Below are positions 44,284 to 53,397 of a DNA stretch of 64,000 bases, piece after piece. Each line of letters begins with the position of its first letter. Position 1 is the first letter of the stretch. Location of the stretch: NCBI RefSeq assembly GCF_029360585.1, contig NZ_JAQZSJ010000009.1, positions 140,623 to 204,622 of the forward strand. The letters are read 5' to 3'. The DNA comes from Cohnella caldifontis (GTDB taxonomy: Bacteria; Bacillota; Bacilli; Paenibacillales; Paenibacillaceae). The translations under genes were made by a program, and so were the position numbers. The notes under the pieces were generated by a model. The model did no database searches. It saw only the letters and a list, made by a program, of their open reading frames with translations, and was not told the origin of the DNA.

Positions 44284-44807
44284 GTGGAAAATGTACGCGA
44301 ATTATTTCGCAGGTCGAGGAAACCGGCCATGTGATCGGGGTCGATATGACGCCGGAAATGGTAAGTCGCGCCCGCAATAACGCCGTCAAAGGAGGATTTA
44401 CGAACACCGATTTTCGGCTAGGGGAAATCGAGCATTTGCCTGTTCCCGATCAAACGGTGGATGTCACCATTTCCAACTGCGTCATCAATCTTTCTCCGGA
44501 TAAACAGCAAGTGTTTCATGAAGCGTTCCGCGTTCTTCGCCCCGGTGGTCGTCTGGCCGTTTCCGATGTCGTGATGACGGCAGAGCTTCCGTTGGAAATC
44601 AAAAACGACTTGGATGTTTTTTATTCGGGGTGCATATCCGGGGCATCGTCCGTTGATGAGCTGAAGACGATGTTAACGCAAAGTGGATTTAAGGATGTGG
44701 TAGTCGAACCAAAAGAGGAATCCGGGGCGTTTATTAAAGATTGGGTTCCTGGGTCGAAGGTGGAAGGCTACATTGCCTCTGCTGTTATAAAAGGAGTTAA
44801 ACCATAA
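44284..44807 (+). pseudogene. arsM: Arsenite methyltransferase ArsM with large internal deletion
   Basis: A GTG at 44284 with GAGGTGA upstream encodes the usual ArsM beginning (VENVRELFR). The frame then shifts and jumps directly to ISQVEETGHVIGVDMTPEM, in the SAM-binding domain. The rest is well kept: FRLGEIEHLPVPDQTVD, SNCVINLSPDKQQVF with one arsenite-binding Cys, and YSGCISGASS with another. Roughly 90 residues, including SAM motif I and the first essential Cys, are gone, so methylation is unlikely. Intact ArsM converts arsenite to methylated forms. It lies divergent from the ars operon. Confidence 0.75.
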
Positions 44808-44837
44808 CCCAATCGGCACAGCCATAGATCATAAGTA

Positions 44838-44871
44838 AAGCAGTTCTATCGTCGTTTGGATAGAACTGCTT
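44838..44871 (+). terminator. Hairpin after arsM
   Basis: Perfect 13-bp stem AAGCAGTTCTATC/GATAGAACTGCTT with an 8-base loop, about 30 bp past the arsM stop; the T-tail is short. Confidence 0.65.
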
Positions 44872-45079
44872 ATATTGGGTTAACTCGCGATTTCCCGGCA
44901 TGTTTATAGACAGGAGAAGCAGGTTTCAGCACACCGCAGACGTATTACAAATGACTTTTCCGTAAAGCCAATCTAACTGCTACATAAGAGACAGCATCTA
45001 CTACTGCGGATACCGTTCCGATAAACGTCAAAAAGAAGATACCGTCAAAGTTCGCCGCGTCAATAACTCGTAAAGCGAC

Positions 45080-45340
45080 GACCATCCGATGCACCTATAC
45101 GGGCACTTCTTCCAATGCCTAAACAAAAACGGGAAACCGCTTGAATGGTCCCCCGTTATTAAGGATACGCAGAATTTGAAGCCGGGGGAAGAATACGTTG
45201 TTGCATTCGAAGCAGATAATGAAAGGAACTGGATGTTCCATTGTCACGATCTTCATCATGCTTCGTCTGGTATGGTAACGGAATTATAATATACAGACTT
45301 TAAGACTGATTTTGTTGCAGACCCGAATGCAAGAAATAAA
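45080..45340 (+). pseudogene. Multicopper oxidase C-terminal fragment
   Basis: The plus strand encodes the last cupredoxin domain: DHPMHLYGHFFQ (type 1/3 copper His cluster), then LKPGEEYVVAFEADN and WMFHCHDLHHASSGMVTEL (HCH copper motif). An in-frame TAA follows VTEL, after which the same frame continues YTDFKTDFVADPNARNKPE, so the stop replaces a coding triplet. No start or upstream domains remain. Intact relatives oxidise copper or phenols and help copper tolerance. The 200 bp to its left hold only a hydrophobic 46-codon frame on the minus strand without a ribosome site. Confidence 0.75.
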
Positions 45341-45525
45341 CCAGAGGAATACAAAAATGAGCGCTCACCCGTAACGTGGCCAATTCGTCCATACGATTCC
45401 AAATTTTTTGGCTAATTGGATACAGCGTCTACGCTGTGCAAATTCATAGAGAGTCGCCCAAGACGCTCCGAGGTGAGTTACGGAAGACAACTTTCCAGCC
45501 GCACACCGCTTCAGAGAGGAGCGAG

Positions 45526-46287
45526 TTAAATCTGAGCTGTGGGACGGATAACGATTTCGTTCACATCCACATCGGCTGGCTGCTCGATCGCGAACGCAAT
45601 CGCGCGAGCGATCGCGTCCGGCGGCATCGCGAACTTGTCCCGGGACTCTTCGAGCCGGGCCTTTACCTCCGGATTTGTCACACCTTCCGCGAAGTTCGTC
45701 CGGACAAAACCGGGAGAAATAATCGTCACTCGCACTTTATCGCCGGCCTCCTGGCGCAAACCTTCGGAGATGGCGCGCACTGCAAACTTCGTGCCCGAAT
45801 ACACAGACTGGTTTAGTACAGTCTTATGTCCTGCTGTAGAAGCGGTATTGACGAAATGTCCGAAACCCTGCTGGCGAAAGACAGGCAGCGCAGCGGCGAT
45901 GCCATACAGAACTCCTTTGATGTTGATGTCGATCATATCCTCCCAATCCTCGACGCGTAAGTCGTCGAGAGGGGAGATTGGCATAACACCAGCATTGTTG
46001 ACGAGAACGTCAAGCTTGCCGTACCGCTTACATGCCAAATTGACGAGGTCGGTTAGATCGGCGCGCCGTCTCACGTCCGTGGGTGTATAGACAGCTTCAC
46101 CACCCCCATTCGTGATGCGGGTCGCCAGAGCCTCAAGGCGATCCATTCGGCGCGCGCCAAGTACGACTTTCGCACCGCGTTCAGCGAGCAGAAGTGCAGT
46201 CGCCTCGCCTATTCCACTGCTTGCGCCTGTGATGGCGACGACCTTGTCTTCGATTCCCGATAAAGAAATTCTTGCGCTGATGTCCAT
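45526..46287 (-). CDS. Short-chain dehydrogenase/reductase, 253 aa
   Basis: AAGGGAT precedes the ATG at 46287. Classical SDR motifs are complete: cofactor site VVAITGASSGIGEATALL, the Arg-rich GARRMDR suggesting NADP(H), NNAGVMPISP, and the catalytic set Ser (NTASTAGHK), Tyr-Lys (YSGTKFAV). The C-terminus (DVDVNEIVIRPTAQI) matches the YdfG/clavulanate-dehydrogenase-like group of broad-specificity reductases. It is divergent from a TetR-type gene, which is its likely repressor, with a 170-bp AT-rich shared control region. Substrate unknown. Confidence 0.9.
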   Translation of the reverse strand: MDISARISLSGIEDKVVAITGASSGIGEATALLLAERGAKVVLGARRMDRLEALATRITNGGGEAVYTPTDVRRRADLTDLVNLACKRYGKLDVLVNNAGVMPISPLDDLRVEDWEDMIDINIKGVLYGIAAALPVFRQQGFGHFVNTASTAGHKTVLNQSVYSGTKFAVRAISEGLRQEAGDKVRVTIISPGFVRTNFAEGVTNPEVKARLEESRDKFAMPPDAIARAIAFAIEQPADVDVNEIVIRPTAQI

Positions 46288-46397
46288 CTTATCCCTTCTT
46301 TCCGTTGATTCGTCTTATAGGCGGAAGTCCTTCGACATTCCAATCAGATACTAAGTACATTATATACATATATAATTCTAAATGTCTAATTTATTTT

Positions 46398-46426
46398 TTG
46401 TCTTTAACTTGATTTTCATGTATAAT
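46398..46426 (+). promoter_or_regulatory. Promoter of the TetR-type regulator
   Basis: TTGTCT (46398-46403), 17-bp spacer, TATAAT (46421-46426), upstream of GTAGGAGG and the ATG at 46457. Confidence 0.7.
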
Positions 46427-46456
46427 TAAGAATAAGAACTTGTAGGAGGAAACGGA

Positions 46457-47113
46457 ATGAGCGCACATACGGAGGCCCAGAAAGATAAGCTGCTGAAAAA
46501 ATTGATTTCATCCGTCATGAAGGATGGTTTTCAGCAGTTGAGGATGGATGACATCGCCAAACATATGGACGTAAGTAGGGCCACCATGTATAAGCACTTT
46601 TCTTCAAAGGAGGAAGTGATGGAAGGCGTTGTCCGAGTCTTTGTGGATTATATAGAAACGCTGGAAGACCTGTCTCCGGAGGAGGATGAGGCATCTTTTG
46701 GAACCTGGTTTCAGCAATTGTTTGGACAGACCGTTTCGCTCGTCGGGACCATCACGGATATATTTCTTAAGGACCTTCAGACAGCATATCCGGAATTGTA
46801 CGATCGCTTAAAAGCCGCTTTAACCAAACGCGAAAAGCAAGCTCTGGAATTTTACAGAGATGGAAAAAACAAAGGCATCTTCAATCCGATCAACGAGAAT
46901 TTCCTGCTGCTTCAGGACGATCTTTTGTTGCGGGAAATTATCAATCCGAAATATTTGCTTGTTAACCAAGTCTCCATCAGACAAGTGCTCCACGATTATT
47001 ACCAACTTAAAAAAATACAATTGTTTAAAGCCGAAAAACTGCCGATGCTGGACGACTCAAAAATAGAACCCGTTATCGAACGTCTTGTGGAAAAGTTTAA
47101 TCGGACATTGTAG
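46457..47113 (+). CDS. TetR-family transcriptional regulator
   Basis: GTAGGAGG precedes the ATG. The 218-aa product has a TetR DNA-binding domain (DGFQQLRMDDIAKHMDVSRATMYKHFSSKEEVMEGVV) and a helical ligand-binding domain of about 165 residues (ASFGTWFQQLFGQTVSLVG ... PIIERLVEKF-like end). It is divergent from the SDR gene and convergent to an MFS gene; TetR-SDR pairs usually mean ligand-induced reductase expression. The ligand cannot be predicted. Confidence 0.9.
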   Translation: MSAHTEAQKDKLLKKLISSVMKDGFQQLRMDDIAKHMDVSRATMYKHFSSKEEVMEGVVRVFVDYIETLEDLSPEEDEASFGTWFQQLFGQTVSLVGTITDIFLKDLQTAYPELYDRLKAALTKREKQALEFYRDGKNKGIFNPINENFLLLQDDLLLREIINPKYLLVNQVSIRQVLHDYYQLKKIQLFKAEKLPMLDDSKIEPVIERLVEKFNRTL

Positions 47114-47220
47114 CACGCTGCTATCGGCTCTAGACATTTTTCGCTGAAAGGTGAACTTCGCATAAAAGGTCATTGGAGGTCATAACTGGTTTCCACGCTT
47201 GGAAATTGCCTTGGTGCATC

Positions 47221-47248
47221 TAATGGCAAGAAGAGGTCCATGCCATTA
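47221..47248. terminator. Hairpin between convergent TetR and MFS genes
   Basis: Perfect 8-bp stem TAATGGCA/TGCCATTA with a 12-base loop. T-tails are weak on both strands, so terminator function is uncertain. Confidence 0.45.
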
Positions 47249-47318
47249 CGCATCGGCCTCTCTTCCTCACTTTATTTAAAAAAATCAGATGTATCCCATC
47301 TATGAACCCCCTCGAATC

Positions 47319-48522
47319 TTATTGCTGGTTTTCCTCGACGAATGCTTGTTTCAGCTTCGTGTTCTGGCTAGACTGATGATTACCATTTCTTGTAATTAGC
47401 ATAATGCCAATCGCAGTTACCAGCAGCGCTCCGGCCAACAGCAAGAAGGTTTCTCTGGTCGAGGAGAAATGAAACAGCACTTGAATGCCTTTCATAAATA
47501 ACGGACTTATAAATTGAAAAATATAAATGAAAGCCAGCAGCAATGAAATTCCCATCGGCAAGCTCGCAACAGGAACGATTTCCGCCGTTTTGTTAAACGT
47601 CAACGGAAACAAAAATCCTTGGGCAAAGCCAAGCAGGATTACCCCAATGCCAACTGTCCATACCGAATGCGCCATACTGACAGTCAAGAATCCGACAGCC
47701 ATCACCATCAAGGCGAGAGGGGCAAGCATCCTGCCAAACACTGGAGCAAATGTGGTTAAACTCAGACCAGCGATAAAGGAGCCGATCAGGGAAAGCGCCG
47801 TTAGATAACCAACGGAAGATACGGATCCGATCCCGTTATCGGCTAAATATAACGGCATGGTGGTCGGGATTAAAAAATAGAGCATAGTTGTCAGAGAACC
47901 CGCAATCGCAACGGCATAAAACATGCGCGGCAGCTGCCATGACGCTTTGTTGCGCGATTCGATATTGGGTGCCGGCGAAAATTTCGGGAGAAACAAAACG
48001 ACGAGAATCAGTTGTATCACCGCATATAAATACGTGAGGAATACCGCTCTCCATCCAAATGAAGCAATATTCCCCCCCGATGGGTAGAAATACAGCACCC
48101 CCGATTCCAGTAATAGATATAACGTAACCATTCATCTTCGCTCTTTCCCTGCCCTGGAAATTCTCTGCGATCAAGGAATTGAACGCCGGTGAAATTAAGC
48201 CGATGCTGATGCCCATAATCGCCCGAAACAATAATATTACGGTGAAAGAACTGGATAAGGCAGGACCTATACCGCCGACAATATAGAGCAGCAACCCAAC
48301 GATCAGGATGTTTTTTCTTGGAAAGTTTCTCGCAAGATAACTTGCCATGAACAAGGTCGGCAATATAAATAGGGACGATATGGTTACGATCCATTGAATG
48401 AGCAGCCTGTCCGTTTCCGGAAAAGCAACGGCCAGCAGTTTGACTACCGGTGCAGCAATCATCGTACCGAAGGTCGCGGTTACAGCTAGAAACAATAAAG
48501 AAATTCTTGATTTTAAACCCAC
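47319..48522 (-). pseudogene. MFS multidrug transporter, frameshifted in a G homopolymer
   Basis: Two overlapping frames make one 400-residue major facilitator. The first (48522 to about 48075) holds helices 1-5 with NFPRKNILIVGLLLYIVGG and RAIMGISIGLISPAFNSLIAEN. The second (about 48070-47319) continues NIASFGWRAVFLTYLYAV through the remaining helices. At 48072-48078 the coding strand has seven G; six would restore GG|NIASFGW. A one-base slip therefore splits the gene; it could be mutation, phase variation or sequencing error. The architecture suggests drug/H+ antiport. A TetR gene lies convergent downstream. Confidence 0.8.
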
Positions 48523-48956
48523 GCGGAATCACTTCCATTTCTGTTTGTTAGTAATGACGTGTATCACATTTTAGAAACATCGTAAACGTAAAATACGTTT
48601 TTTGTATATTTCGATTACTGAGTATTTGCGATTGAGTTTTTAGCTATAATTTCGAGAAGCAGGAATGAGACTGTAGGAGGAAAAATTGAACGTGATTATT
48701 GAGGAAAAGTTAAGACTGGTAATCGATTGGAGCTAAAGGGACTCACACGTAACGGATGAAGTACAGAGCCTCCAGGGCTTGGTGTTGTAACATGAAAACA
48801 AGCTTCAGGAGGCGCTCAAATGGAAAGGTGAAATGCGACCTTTCCATTTTGTTTGGTTTTGTTCACGTTTTTTTGTTGTATAGACCATATCTCCAGACAT
48901 GTTGTTTTAGCGAGGGGGAAATTGGAAATCATAAGAAAAGGTTCCTTCGGAAAGTG
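48523..48956. other. Region upstream of the ger operon
   Basis: The stretch contains a 16-codon frame (TTG at 48688, after GTAGGAGG) that ends at once and may be a gene relic, then a strong terminator (48818-48861) and AT-rich sequence before the germination operon. No sigma-G promoter could be assigned with confidence. Confidence 0.45.
48818..48861 (+). terminator. Terminator upstream of the ger operon
   Basis: Perfect 12-bp stem AAATGGAAAGGT/ACCTTTCCATTT followed by TGTTTGGTTTTG. It insulates the ger operon or, if the promoter is farther upstream, acts as a leader attenuator. Confidence 0.75.
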
Positions 48957-50042
48957 GTGACAACTATCGCATCGGTCAATCATAAAATATCGTTGCTGCA
49001 AGGATATATGCTGATCCTGATGGCGATCGGCATTCTGAATCACGTCATTATTATCCCGCTTCTGCTGACTGCTTCCCAAAGAGATGCCTGGATATCCGTT
49101 TTAGCCGTATTGGCAGTATCGCCAGTCTGGATCGCCTGTTTATCTTATATTCTCAAAAACATGAACGGGACGCCGGTCAAAACCTGGTTGTATCGTCATT
49201 TCGGCAAACTGCCTGCAACCGGTATGCTCGTTTTTTTCACGATATATATGTTCGTAATGGGCGCCATTTCGCTAAAAGACACCATCACATGGACGATTGC
49301 CTCCTATTTGCCGCAGACGCCGGCTTTGGCGTTAGTACTTGCGGGAGTCGGATGCAATCTATTGGCGGCATATGCCGGGTTGCGCGTGATTGCAATCGTC
49401 ACCGGCATTTTGCTCCCGGTTGTGATCGTGCTCGGCGATTTTGTGATGACAGCCAACTACAAGTATAAGGATTACAGCCTGCTGTTTCCGGTCTTCGAGT
49501 TCGGGTGGGAGCCTGTATGGAAAGGCGCATTATATGCGGCTGGGGGGCTTTTGGAGATCATCTGCATCCTTTTTTATCAGGAGCATTTATCCAAACGTCC
49601 TCGCTTCGGCACTCTCATGCTGGTGAATGTGCTGCTTGCCGGATTGATTCTGGGACCGCTGATGGGTGCCATCGCCGTGTTTGGACCTGCTGAGGCGGCA
49701 AATCAACGCTACCCTGCATACGAGCAATGGCGTTTGGTTCAACTCGGGCAATATATTTCGCACCTTGATTTCTTCTCCATCTACCAGTGGCTTTCCGGCA
49801 CGTTTGTCCGTGTCTCGCTGGCCCTGTTTCTTATGGTTGACATTTGGAAACCGGGCAAGCGATTGCCATGGCTCATTTTATACGGCGCACTGATGATCGT
49901 TGCCGTTGTGCTGCCCGTGAGTGATGCACGGTTCCTCAATTTTCTGCGGAACGTGTTTTTCCCGACGTCCGTTTACGCTGCTTTGGGCTTGACGGCATTG
50001 CTTGTCGCGAAAATTTGGATTTCCAACAGAATGAAGAGGTGA
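48957..50042 (+). CDS. Spore germination permease, GerAB/GerB family
   Basis: The GTG at 48957 gives a 361-aa protein, the normal GerAB size; earlier codons run through the terminator. The N-terminus (NHKISLLQGYMLILMAIGILNHVIIIPLLL) and ten membrane helices are typical of the APC-type amino-acid-permease fold of GerB subunits. Conserved features include FEFGWEPVWKGALYAAGG. In the inner spore membrane this subunit binds germinants such as amino acids and works with the A and C subunits. It is first in the operon, 6 bp before the gerA-type gene; order B-A-C differs from B. subtilis A-B-C. Late forespore expression is expected. Confidence 0.93.
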   Translation: MTTIASVNHKISLLQGYMLILMAIGILNHVIIIPLLLTASQRDAWISVLAVLAVSPVWIACLSYILKNMNGTPVKTWLYRHFGKLPATGMLVFFTIYMFVMGAISLKDTITWTIASYLPQTPALALVLAGVGCNLLAAYAGLRVIAIVTGILLPVVIVLGDFVMTANYKYKDYSLLFPVFEFGWEPVWKGALYAAGGLLEIICILFYQEHLSKRPRFGTLMLVNVLLAGLILGPLMGAIAVFGPAEAANQRYPAYEQWRLVQLGQYISHLDFFSIYQWLSGTFVRVSLALFLMVDIWKPGKRLPWLILYGALMIVAVVLPVSDARFLNFLRNVFFPTSVYAALGLTALLVAKIWISNRMKR

Positions 50043-50048
50043 TTCCCC

Positions 50049-51608
50049 ATGCTCAAAAGGTGGTTGAGGCCATTTCTTTTCAAAATATCTGTCGGGTCGG
50101 TTGACTCTTCTTCTCAACCAAGCGCCTCACCTTCCGAACGACCAGCCGTTGAACTGGCCGATGCTTCCTCTATTTTAAATTTGTTCAGCCGTTGCGCCGA
50201 TGTCAAGCATCATACCTACGCCTTGAACGCTGTGGAGGAACGTTCAACCGTACTATTCGTCTTCTGCGAAGGGATGAGCGACAGCCACCATATGATTCAT
50301 GAGGTGGTGCTTCCCCGTTTGCAACGTTTTTATGAGACATACGGCTTTACGGACGCGGGCATGCTTCAAACGGCGAGTCAGCTTCAACTGGAACGTCTGC
50401 CGGATGATAATTGGCAACGGAAAGCAACACAACAGGTGTTTGAAGGCAAATTGCTCATGTATATTCCTGCGCTTCAGATCATCTGTTCCGTTGATATTGC
50501 CAAGCTTCCGGCGAGAAAACCGGAAGAATCCAATGTCGAAGTCTCCGTTCGGGGAGCCAAAGATTGCTTTGTAGAAGAGTTGGCCACTAATGCCGCTCTT
50601 ATCCGCAAACGGCTTAAATCACCTTCGTTAGCCTATGAGCAAATCATGCTCGGCGAACGTACGCAAACCCGGATCGGATTGATGTATATGTACGATATCG
50701 CCGATCCCAAGGTCATACAGGAGGTAAAGCAGCGCCTGCAGAAGATAACGATAGACGGAGTATTCAGCGCTACGGAACTTGAAGAAATGATTGAACCGAC
50801 ATGGGCGCTTTTTCCGCTTATGGCGTATACCGGAAGACCGGACTTTACCGTCAACTGCTTGACGAACGGGCGATTTGTTATATTGGTGGACGGAACGCCG
50901 GCGGCATTAATTGGCCCGGCTAACTTGATGCTCCTGATCAAAACGCCGGAAGACATTCATTTTACAGCGTTATCCTCAACGTTCGGACAAATGTTGCGGT
51001 TGTTAGGTTTATTCGTGTCGCTCATGCTTCCGGCATTTTGGCTCTGCCTGCTTTCTTATCATCAAGACCAGCTTCCATTTTACTTGCTGGCGACGCTGAC
51101 CGTGAATCGTCTCGGGATCCCCTTATCCACCGGCCTGGAGATGTTTCTTGCGCTCATTTTTCTTGAAATGTTGCGCGAGGCCGGCGTTCACCTTCCTTCC
51201 TCTATCGGTTCGACACTTACCGTTGTAGGAGGCTTAATCTTGGGCGATGCAGCCATTCGAGCCGGAATTTTGTCGCCCGGAATCGTGATCATCGGCGCGA
51301 TCACGCATGTATTCGGCGCAACACTTACCAATCAGGCGTTAGGAGGTGCGGTGAGCATACTGAGAATCATACTGTTTATATTTTCTTGCATATTCGGTTT
51401 ATACGGTTTTTTTCTCGGCGTATTTTTGTTGCTGGTTTTGCTGGCGTCTCTTCAGTCTTTCGGGGTTCCGTATCTGGCCCCGATGTCTCCTCCGTTTTTT
51501 AAAGATTTACCGCATGCTTTGTTTCGGTTGCCATTAGCGTGGAAGAGAAAGCGTCCGGAGATGCTTCATACGATTGACGATACAAACCGGGGAGAACAAT
51601 CAAAATGA
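50049..51608 (+). CDS. Spore germination protein, GerAA/GerA family
   Basis: AGAGGTGA precedes the ATG. The 519-aa product has the large N-terminal hydrophilic domain (VLFVFCEGMSDSHHMIHEVVLPRL ... FSATELEEMIEPTWALFPLM, TNGRFVILVDGTPAALIGP). A membrane domain of about five helices follows (LPAFWLCLLSYHQDQLPFYLLATL, EAGVHLPSSIGSTLTVVGGLILGDAAI). GerA subunits form the ion-channel part of the germinant receptor. The gene overlaps the gerC-type gene by 4 bp (ATGA), so the receptor subunits are translationally coupled. Length and motifs are complete. Confidence 0.94.
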   Translation: MLKRWLRPFLFKISVGSVDSSSQPSASPSERPAVELADASSILNLFSRCADVKHHTYALNAVEERSTVLFVFCEGMSDSHHMIHEVVLPRLQRFYETYGFTDAGMLQTASQLQLERLPDDNWQRKATQQVFEGKLLMYIPALQIICSVDIAKLPARKPEESNVEVSVRGAKDCFVEELATNAALIRKRLKSPSLAYEQIMLGERTQTRIGLMYMYDIADPKVIQEVKQRLQKITIDGVFSATELEEMIEPTWALFPLMAYTGRPDFTVNCLTNGRFVILVDGTPAALIGPANLMLLIKTPEDIHFTALSSTFGQMLRLLGLFVSLMLPAFWLCLLSYHQDQLPFYLLATLTVNRLGIPLSTGLEMFLALIFLEMLREAGVHLPSSIGSTLTVVGGLILGDAAIRAGILSPGIVIIGAITHVFGATLTNQALGGAVSILRIILFIFSCIFGLYGFFLGVFLLLVLLASLQSFGVPYLAPMSPPFFKDLPHALFRLPLAWKRKRPEMLHTIDDTNRGEQSK

Positions 51609-52759
51609 AAGGCATGAAAATAACAGGAATCTTGATTGCTTTACTCGTCATCACGACCGGTTGCTGGAATATGAAGGAAATTCAAAATATTAGTTATGCA
51701 ACCGCCATCGGGTTCGATTATCGTGACGGAAAGTACATTGTGTATTTGCAACTTATTGATTTTTCCAGCGTCGCCAAGTTGGAAGGACAACAAAAATCGA
51801 GGGAAGCACCTGTATGGGTCGGTAAAGGAACAGGCGCATCGTTTACGGAAGCTGCAAACAATTTATATGAGACGTCGCAACAAAGAGTGTTTTGGGGTCA
51901 TGTTTCCACGCTCGTGTTCAACGAACACATTCTGAAACAGAATAAATTTCAAGATGTATTGGATTTGCTTAACCGTTACAGGGAAATCCGCTATTTGGTT
52001 TGGGTTTTCAGTACCAAAGAATCGATTGAAGATATTTTCAACTCAACTCCGTTCTTTAATGAGTCTCCGATGATGTCCATTTTGCACAATCCGGAGGACC
52101 AGTATCGGCAACGATCGATCATTTCACCGATCAGGTTGTATCAATTTGTCATGACGCTGAAAGAAGATTCGCGGATGAGTTACCTGCCTGCTCTACGGAT
52201 TGAGAAAAATCAGTGGGAAGTAAGCAGAAAAACGCATCCGTTGTTAGAATATGCAGGTATAACCGTGTTTTGGAACAATCGGTACCATGGAGAATTGGAT
52301 CCGGACGATTTGCAAGGATTGCCTTGGATGCATAAAAAGACGGTTCGCGTGCCGCTTTCTCTCGAACGTGAAAAATCGTTAGAGGCTGTATTGGTCATGG
52401 AGAAGCCAAAAGTGCGCATCAAGCCGTCGGTTCAAGATCTTCGCGTTTATTTTGACGTCGAGCTAACGGTAAAGGCAGGCATTAACGAATTGCATCAGGA
52501 AATGTCCGAGAAAGAATTGATCGACCTGGCCGAACGAAAGATTGAAGAACAAATTCGCCATACTTACCGGAAAGGCTTTGAGCGGAAGGTTGATGTTTAT
52601 AATCTGGGCGAGTCGTTGTTTCGACGCTATCCCTCGGTATGGCACCGGATCGAAGACGAAAATCATTTTGTGCTGCATGAGGATTCTTTACGAAACATAC
52701 GAATCCATGTTCAACTGACCAATACGGGGAGGTACAAGTTAAAGCCCAGTCAAGCCTAG
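51605..52759 (+). CDS. Spore germination lipoprotein, GerAC/GerC family
   Basis: The 384-aa product has a lipoprotein signal with lipobox Cys20 (IALLVITTGCWNMKEI), followed by ISYATAIGFDYRDGKYIVYLQLIDF and later HVSTLVFNEHILKQ, the normal Ger(x)C domains. It ends IRIHVQLTNTGRYKLKP. It sits on the outer face of the inner spore membrane as the third receptor subunit. It overlaps the gerA-type gene by 4 bp, and a terminator lies 38 bp past the stop, closing the three-gene operon. Confidence 0.94.
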   Translation: MKGMKITGILIALLVITTGCWNMKEIQNISYATAIGFDYRDGKYIVYLQLIDFSSVAKLEGQQKSREAPVWVGKGTGASFTEAANNLYETSQQRVFWGHVSTLVFNEHILKQNKFQDVLDLLNRYREIRYLVWVFSTKESIEDIFNSTPFFNESPMMSILHNPEDQYRQRSIISPIRLYQFVMTLKEDSRMSYLPALRIEKNQWEVSRKTHPLLEYAGITVFWNNRYHGELDPDDLQGLPWMHKKTVRVPLSLEREKSLEAVLVMEKPKVRIKPSVQDLRVYFDVELTVKAGINELHQEMSEKELIDLAERKIEEQIRHTYRKGFERKVDVYNLGESLFRRYPSVWHRIEDENHFVLHEDSLRNIRIHVQLTNTGRYKLKPSQA

Positions 52760-52796
52760 ATGTTGGAAATTCCGATTTTCAAATCATGGATTCGCG

Positions 52797-52828
52797 GCGC
52801 GATTGATACATCCGATCAATCGCGCTTC
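52797..52828 (+). terminator. Terminator of the ger operon
   Basis: Perfect 11-bp stem GCGCGATTGAT/ATCAATCGCGC with a 7-base loop, then TTCC. Stem strong, T-tail short. Confidence 0.7.
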
Positions 52829-52891
52829 CACGTCGGCAGCAATGCCGTAACCATTTTACATCCATCAAGCTTTCTTTCTGAAGACAACCTC

Positions 52892-53209
52892 CTATTCCAT
52901 TTCGGACAATTCCGTATCGGATTCCATCCGTAGCAGTTCCTTGAACAAAAAAGCAACAAACTCTTCTTCAAGTCCCATGTCCCAAGCTGTCGCTATACAT
53001 TCGAGCAGTTGTTCCTTGCTGAGCAGCCTCGTGGCAACCCTTCCCCTAATTTCTCGCATTCCATTCTCAGTCTGTTGACTTACGCTTTCCAATAATCGAG
53101 TCAGTCTTGTAATCTCCTTGGAAAGCTTGACCACTTGATTATGGCTCAAGCCGATTTCCTGCCGTTTCCCATACAATACGGTCTGTGCAGCGATCAGTAC
53201 ATGATGCAT
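52892..53209 (-). CDS. Spo0E-like plus Sda-like sporulation regulator fusion, 105 aa
   Basis: The ATG at 53209 has AAAAGGAG 9 bp upstream; an ATG at 53242 has none. The N-terminal half (GKRQEIGLSHNQVVKLSKEITRLTRLLE) follows the Spo0E phosphatase pattern (GLSHxxVVxLSQELDxLI), but the catalytic Asp of SQELD is Thr here (SKEIT). The C-terminal half (RLLSKEQLLECIATAWDMG, then LEEEFVAFLFKELLRME) follows the Sda hairpin pattern (LSDExLIExYxxAxxLxLxxxFIxLLxxEI). Spo0E removes phosphate from Spo0A; Sda blocks sporulation kinases. A protein with both modules would tie two brakes together, with the Spo0E part possibly only binding. Assignments are by motif reading. Confidence 0.6.
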   Translation of the reverse strand: MHHVLIAAQTVLYGKRQEIGLSHNQVVKLSKEITRLTRLLESVSQQTENGMREIRGRVATRLLSKEQLLECIATAWDMGLEEEFVAFLFKELLRMESDTELSEME

Positions 53210-53397
53210 AACTTTCGACTCCTTTTTATCCAATCTAGACATAAAGGAATATGGGACTTGACTTTGCAGTTCCGTGGAAAATTATAGCTCAAACAATTTA
53301 AAGGTACAATAAAGAGGACTTACTGTAGTTTAAGAGTACTCCATCCCTCTAACCGCTTTGACTACACTTTACTATAGAGAGGGGTTGTAAGAGGCAC

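Noticed and set aside
44945..45087. 46-codon hydrophobic frame on the minus strand between arsM and the oxidase relic
   Set aside because: Membrane-like sequence but no ribosome site or family; too short to call, perhaps a fragment of a lost membrane protein.
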